From positions 1-44,039 of the forward strand of contig JAUCBJ010001373.1 in the NCBI GenBank assembly GCA_032718475.1: a stretch of 44,039 nt of DNA, written 5' to 3'. Shown in pieces: positions 40,376 through 44,039 of this stretch; the stretch's first letter is position 1, and every line of letters begins with the position of its first letter. The DNA is from Nemertoderma westbladi. Its lineage: Eukaryota; Xenacoelomorpha; Nemertodermatida; Nemertodermatidae. Below the pieces are notes generated by a model. The model had not been told where the DNA came from and ran no database searches. It worked only from the letters and a program-made list of their open reading frames with translations. The translations under genes were made by a program, and so were the position numbers.

Positions 40376-41070
40376 TTTCAATGTATAATTTGCACTTTTA
40401 CTAAAATACTAATAATGGTTTATAAAATCATTATTGTCCCATTCTATACGGATGTTTTTTGTTAAATTAACTAAACTGGACTTGTAATTAAAAAAAAAAC
40501 CATCCGAATAAACATTCAACCAAGTAGCACCAGTACAAATATTATAAACAATAGAAAACCATAACCCAAGGCAATATTATATAATCATGGATACTCAACC
40601 CATATATTAATTATAATCCGAGATAAATAATGAATTTCCCTAAACTAAAAAAATAACACCATAAAAAAATAAAACACCTTGGAAAACGAAGAAGTTATTA
40701 AAAAAATAATTGTTAAATATAGCGAACAGTTTATATTACACCAGCGCTTGTAAAGTAAAATGCCTGTACAGTAAAGTAAATAAAGCCTCAATGTAATTTT
40801 GAATTATAATAAGTCATCCCAATACAAACTGTGTCAACAGAGTCTACTGCCAAAAAAAACCCAACTCATTGACCTAAGCTAAGCCCATATTATAATGTAA
40901 ACATAAAATTTAATCTTGCTAAGAGGACAGGAAATAAATAACATTATTAACCAGTTTAAAAACCATTTTAATGTCTTCTTCTCAATGTAGAGGTTACACC
41001 CCTAAAAGAAAACGTTTATAGCATGATAGTAGCGGTTTAATAAAGTAAATATCCCGATTTGAGGTGTAAA

Positions 41071-41604
41071 CTATAGATCGAGTTTACCCGAAGTCGAGGC
41101 CGCCTCTATTTCGGCTAGACTCGGTATGTCGTGTCCCAAGCCGTGGAACTTTCCGATGGCGGAACGCATCGTAACCACGATATTCGGAGTGGTGGGGTAG
41201 AAGTATCGGTACTTGTCCTTATTGGAGGGGTTCATGAGATCGGGGGACACGGTCCCGAGAAAGTCCGAGAAGAGTATCCGAGGGATGTAGCCGCCGTCCG
41301 GGCTGAACTGAGCGTCGCTCGGTTCCTCGTCGTCAGCTACGTTCACCATCACAAAGTATTTACTAAACTTCGCAATTTCTTTGTCGTCCGCAAACTTTGG
41401 TTTCAATGATTTACACGCGCCGCACCAGGATTTGTGTATAACGAACATGATTGGTTTCTTTTGTTCCTTGGCGTGCTCCTGTCCCTTCTCGACTCCCATC
41501 CAGTCGATTTGGTCGCCCCACCCCCGGGCGTATTGGTTCGCCGCTGTAGCGGTAGCGAGCAGAGTTAGTAGCGTCACGCCTAGTACTTGGTAGGAGGAAG
41601 TCAT
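41071..41604 (-). CDS. TXNDC12: ER thioredoxin-domain protein, TXNDC12/ERp18-like
   Basis: The protein is 177 aa, the family's size. Residues 1 to about 22 (MTSSYQVLGVTLLTLLATAT) form a signal peptide. One thioredoxin fold follows with the active site WCGAC (60-64), the same CGAC found in vertebrate ERp18, then KSLKPKF, FVMVNVADDEEP, and FSPDGGYIPRILF holding the cis-proline. Proteins of this family catalyse or rearrange disulfides of secretory proteins in the ER. The C-terminus is KLDL where relatives have KDEL-like signals such as EDEL, so retrieval may be weak or altered. A variant minus-strand poly(A) signal (ATTAAA) lies at 41036-41041. No introns; a retrogene is possible. Confidence 0.9.
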   Translation of the reverse strand: MTSSYQVLGVTLLTLLATATAANQYARGWGDQIDWMGVEKGQEHAKEQKKPIMFVIHKSWCGACKSLKPKFADDKEIAKFSKYFVMVNVADDEEPSDAQFSPDGGYIPRILFSDFLGTVSPDLMNPSNKDKYRYFYPTTPNIVVTMRSAIGKFHGLGHDIPSLAEIEAASTSGKLDL

Positions 41605-42118
41605 GGTAACTAACTGCGTGGGGTTATTTGGCTGTTTGGTTTAAGGATTTAACGGAAGAGACGAATTACATGTAATGGTAATCAGTAATCTTGTAATCGG
41701 TAGGCCTAAAGCTGTAAAGTAGTAATCAGTAGGCTATTCTGTACGTCATGCGTAAAGTTCTAGTTGAACAACTAATACAAATGTGATGCACAAACATTTA
41801 CGAGTGAACGATAAGTTCAATCAATGCCAATGCAGTTATGGTACACATAGCTGCATAGGAGGAGCAGAGCAGATAGCAGAGGAGGTAGGATACAACTGCA
41901 AAGAGCTTCTTTTCACAAAAAAAATACTTACTTGGAAAATGAAATGGACAACTCTCATCGAATTAACGAATAGTTTGTCAGGAAGAAGAATCGTTTTGTT
42001 TATTTAATATTACGTAAATGATAACGTTACCTGTAAGCTGTAAAAATTATTGCACTAATAATTTTTACCGGTAACGTTAGGGTATTTACGACTGTATTAT
42101 TATTATTAACAAACAAAC
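41605..42118. other. Upstream region of the TXNDC12-like gene
   Basis: It includes the 5' UTR and presumed promoter of the minus-strand gene. Near 41655-41740 there are repeated GTAATCRGTA phrases. A plus-strand frame at 41783-42007 has no domain-like features and I do not call it. Confidence 0.4.
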
Positions 42119-42310
42119 TCTATAAGTTCCACCTTGTTGTAGTGGTTACTTTGAATTCACATCTCTCCAGAGTTCGATTGTGGGTTCGATCCTCGCGTGT
42201 TGGTCACGGCAGTTTTTGTTTTGGTACGAATGCTTTAACTGGATTAGCTAGGGCGCATTCTTATAGTTCTGGGGGGACCTCAATGGATATAAGTCGCCAT
42301 ACTTTGTGAG
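42119..42310 (+). mobile_element. tRNA-derived SINE, plus-strand copy
   Basis: It has an A-box-like TTGTTGTAGTGGTTACTTTG, a B box GTGGGTTCGATCCTCGCG, then GGCAGTTTTTGTTTTGGTAC and AGGGCGCAT, the same blocks as the minus copy at 25925-26135. The probable body extends to about 42310. Confidence 0.7.
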
Positions 42311-43930
42311 TGCTGGAGATTATACAGTAGTACCACTCAAATATACTGTAGTTATTATACAGTAACAACACTTCAGATTTACATTCGATTAATTAATTAC
42401 ACTAGAATACACCCGAACTATACAGTATATTATATTATTTGTGTACGATTTAGTAATTGTACAGTATATACTGCACCATGTTGCACATACACTACCAGGA
42501 TACTGTATATATTATATTTATATCGATTAACACGCACTCGCCTGAGCTGACTGGCTATATATATATGTTTTATTGAGTGTTTTATTGATTATTATATATT
42601 CTTGAGCTCGCTGGTATCGCTGATACCGCATTCTCATCTTAGAGGATTTTATAATATAATAATTTACTAAGTTAACTTGGAGGTGTTTGATGCGCTCAGC
42701 AGGTCATCATATTAGTTATTAAGAGGGAAAGAGATGGTAACAGTATTAATGGGAAAGTAAAGGAGATATTAAAGAGTTGAGATTGAAGATCTGGCATTGT
42801 GCATGTATTGTACCAGATAATATCCTGTGTCTGCAACAAAACACCCAATATGTATTATTTATTGATTGATAATTAACTTGATATATTTATAACAACGATA
42901 AGGCCTAATTTATTTCCAAATATTCACAATCATTTGCAAATTTCATAAACTGCATTCTAACGTGTGATACATCAGCCCACCAGGTTAGACTGCTGTTAGG
43001 AATATAAGAAGTAAACAGTCTAAGTTTCTAAACTCTCATTCCTATTGCATATTACTAAGTAATGTATGTGTAATGAAACTGAGTATGGGATAGCTTCGTA
43101 AACACTATTGGTCCAATATTATGACACGTTTTTTCAAAAATTTAATAAATTTTCGGGATTTTATATGTAAAATAATCAGTAATACCACATGGGTTGATGT
43201 TCTCAGTTCAAGTGTTTTTGGCCTTGGCACAATGGTCATAAATACAGTATGTAGACCATCTTTTATGAGAATTTCAGTATAAAATTATTGTTTTTGAAAA
43301 ATTTAATGGGGCTTTAGTATGTTCGGACTATATTTTGCGCAACATATATTTTGAGATAGACAAAGAGTAGCAGTTGCAAAATCGGATCTATAGAACATCC
43401 AACTTGTCATGTTTTATACCACGATTGTAGCCCTAAAGATGCTGAACATTTTGCCATATCTGTTTGATGAAAATTGAATGAAAATATAAAAGTTGTAGGG
43501 AATTTAGTGATGAAAAATGTTGAAATCGACAAACTGAATACAGAGATATATGAATATCAGCAACAAATAATGTTGTTATAAAGTGCTGGTTTGTGGTGAA
43601 AAATAATTTAATGGTGAAAACCGATGTCACCACATTAAAAGCCCTTCTATCAAAGTACAAAAATATAAATTTTTTATTTAAAAATTTCACATTCGTTGGG
43701 CCTGGAGGTAATTAATTGGTCTGGTCCCTTTAATAAAGATAGCCATAAACTAATAGGTAATAAACGTAACATTATAAACATAGTTAATTACGCAGACGAA
43801 GCTAGAAAACGGACTGCTGGTGTAGCCGGTTACTCCAAACAAACAAACATGCACTACGGCGTCGGAATATAGTGTAAACAAACTGCCGGTAACACCATAC
43901 TTACCTCCAAACTCACGTACATGCCGGGCA
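42311..43930. other. AT-rich intergenic stretch, no supported gene
   Basis: From 42320 to 42510 the heptamers TACAGTA and TACTGTA occur repeatedly. The rest is AT-rich unique-looking sequence. An 85-codon minus frame at 43433-43690 looks random. Confidence 0.4.
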
Positions 43931-43932
43931 GG

Positions 43933-43940
43933 TATAAAAA
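43933..43940 (+). promoter_or_regulatory. Possible TATA box of a gene beyond the right edge
   Basis: TATAAAAA follows GC-rich GCCGGGCAGG and precedes a less AT-rich stretch to the window end. Transcription would start near 43963-43970. No coding start can be confirmed within the window. Confidence 0.3.
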
Positions 43941-44039
43941 GAGTAGATTAGTTCCAGTATCGTGACTGATAGAGGGATGGATGTAGATAGTTTGTAGATT
44001 GATTCCGCAGATGTGATGAATGCCATGCAGTGCAGAGGT

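Larger units (their letters stand above)
39002..41035. other. Intergenic stretch with repeats, no supported gene
   Basis: It is AT-rich. It holds R1 copies at 39436-39695 and 40170-40375 and otherwise shows no protein-like frame. A short GC-rich phrase CTCGCTGCGCTCGCTCGG lies at about 39350. Confidence 0.5.

Overview
This is a piece of nuclear genome from an animal, most likely a marine invertebrate. The evidence is GT-AG introns, AATAAA poly(A) signals, a dynactin p50 gene, an ER thioredoxin (ERp18/TXNDC12) gene, AT-rich intergenic DNA and several LINE families. A tunicate or other invertebrate deuterostome is possible, but nothing here proves the taxon.

Host genes. (1) A single-exon Gfo/Idh/MocA oxidoreductase, minus strand, 6609-7643. 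(2) A long unrecognised coiled-coil protein gene on the plus strand, 12.6-33.9 kb. I assembled 21 exons by hand; their phases agree and give an open frame of 1686 codons. (3) A single-exon, membrane-anchored beta/gamma-crystallin-like protein, minus strand, 34149-35267, tail to tail with gene 2. (4) A single-exon dynactin subunit 2 (dynamitin), plus strand, 36700-37842. (5) A single-exon TXNDC12-like ER thioredoxin, minus strand, 41071-41604. A TATA-like box near the right edge may serve a gene beyond the window. The genes are not an evident pathway or operon.

Mobile DNA dominates. The left edge is a LINE ('LINE A') with Pro-rich repeats, a PHD finger, RT and a restriction-like endonuclease. 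A 5'-truncated copy of a second LINE ('LINE B', APE-type, 3' end in (TAG)n) is nested in its 3' UTR behind a 9-bp target duplication. Six more LINE B pieces lie further right, five of them in introns of the coiled-coil gene. A third LINE ('LINE C', 8273-9385) has a 13-bp target duplication and is itself split by a 296-bp insertion with another 13-bp duplication. A 751-bp fold-back element with 14-bp direct repeats, several tRNA-derived SINE-like pieces and about nine copies of a short repeat ending in a C/G run ('R1') fill much of the rest.

The most interesting points are these. A hammerhead-ribozyme-like motif with its full conserved core (about 29411-29460) lies between tRNA-like A and B boxes in a small element, and LINE B split that element, leaving an 11-bp duplication. 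A 60-bp tandem array (16566-17069) copies the end of an exon together with its splice donor. Long minisatellites of 22 and 12 bp sit in introns of the same gene, and the 12-bp one seems to have grown from the G-rich end of an R1 repeat. The LINE combining a PHD finger with a restriction-like endonuclease and the membrane-bound crystallin are also worth a look.
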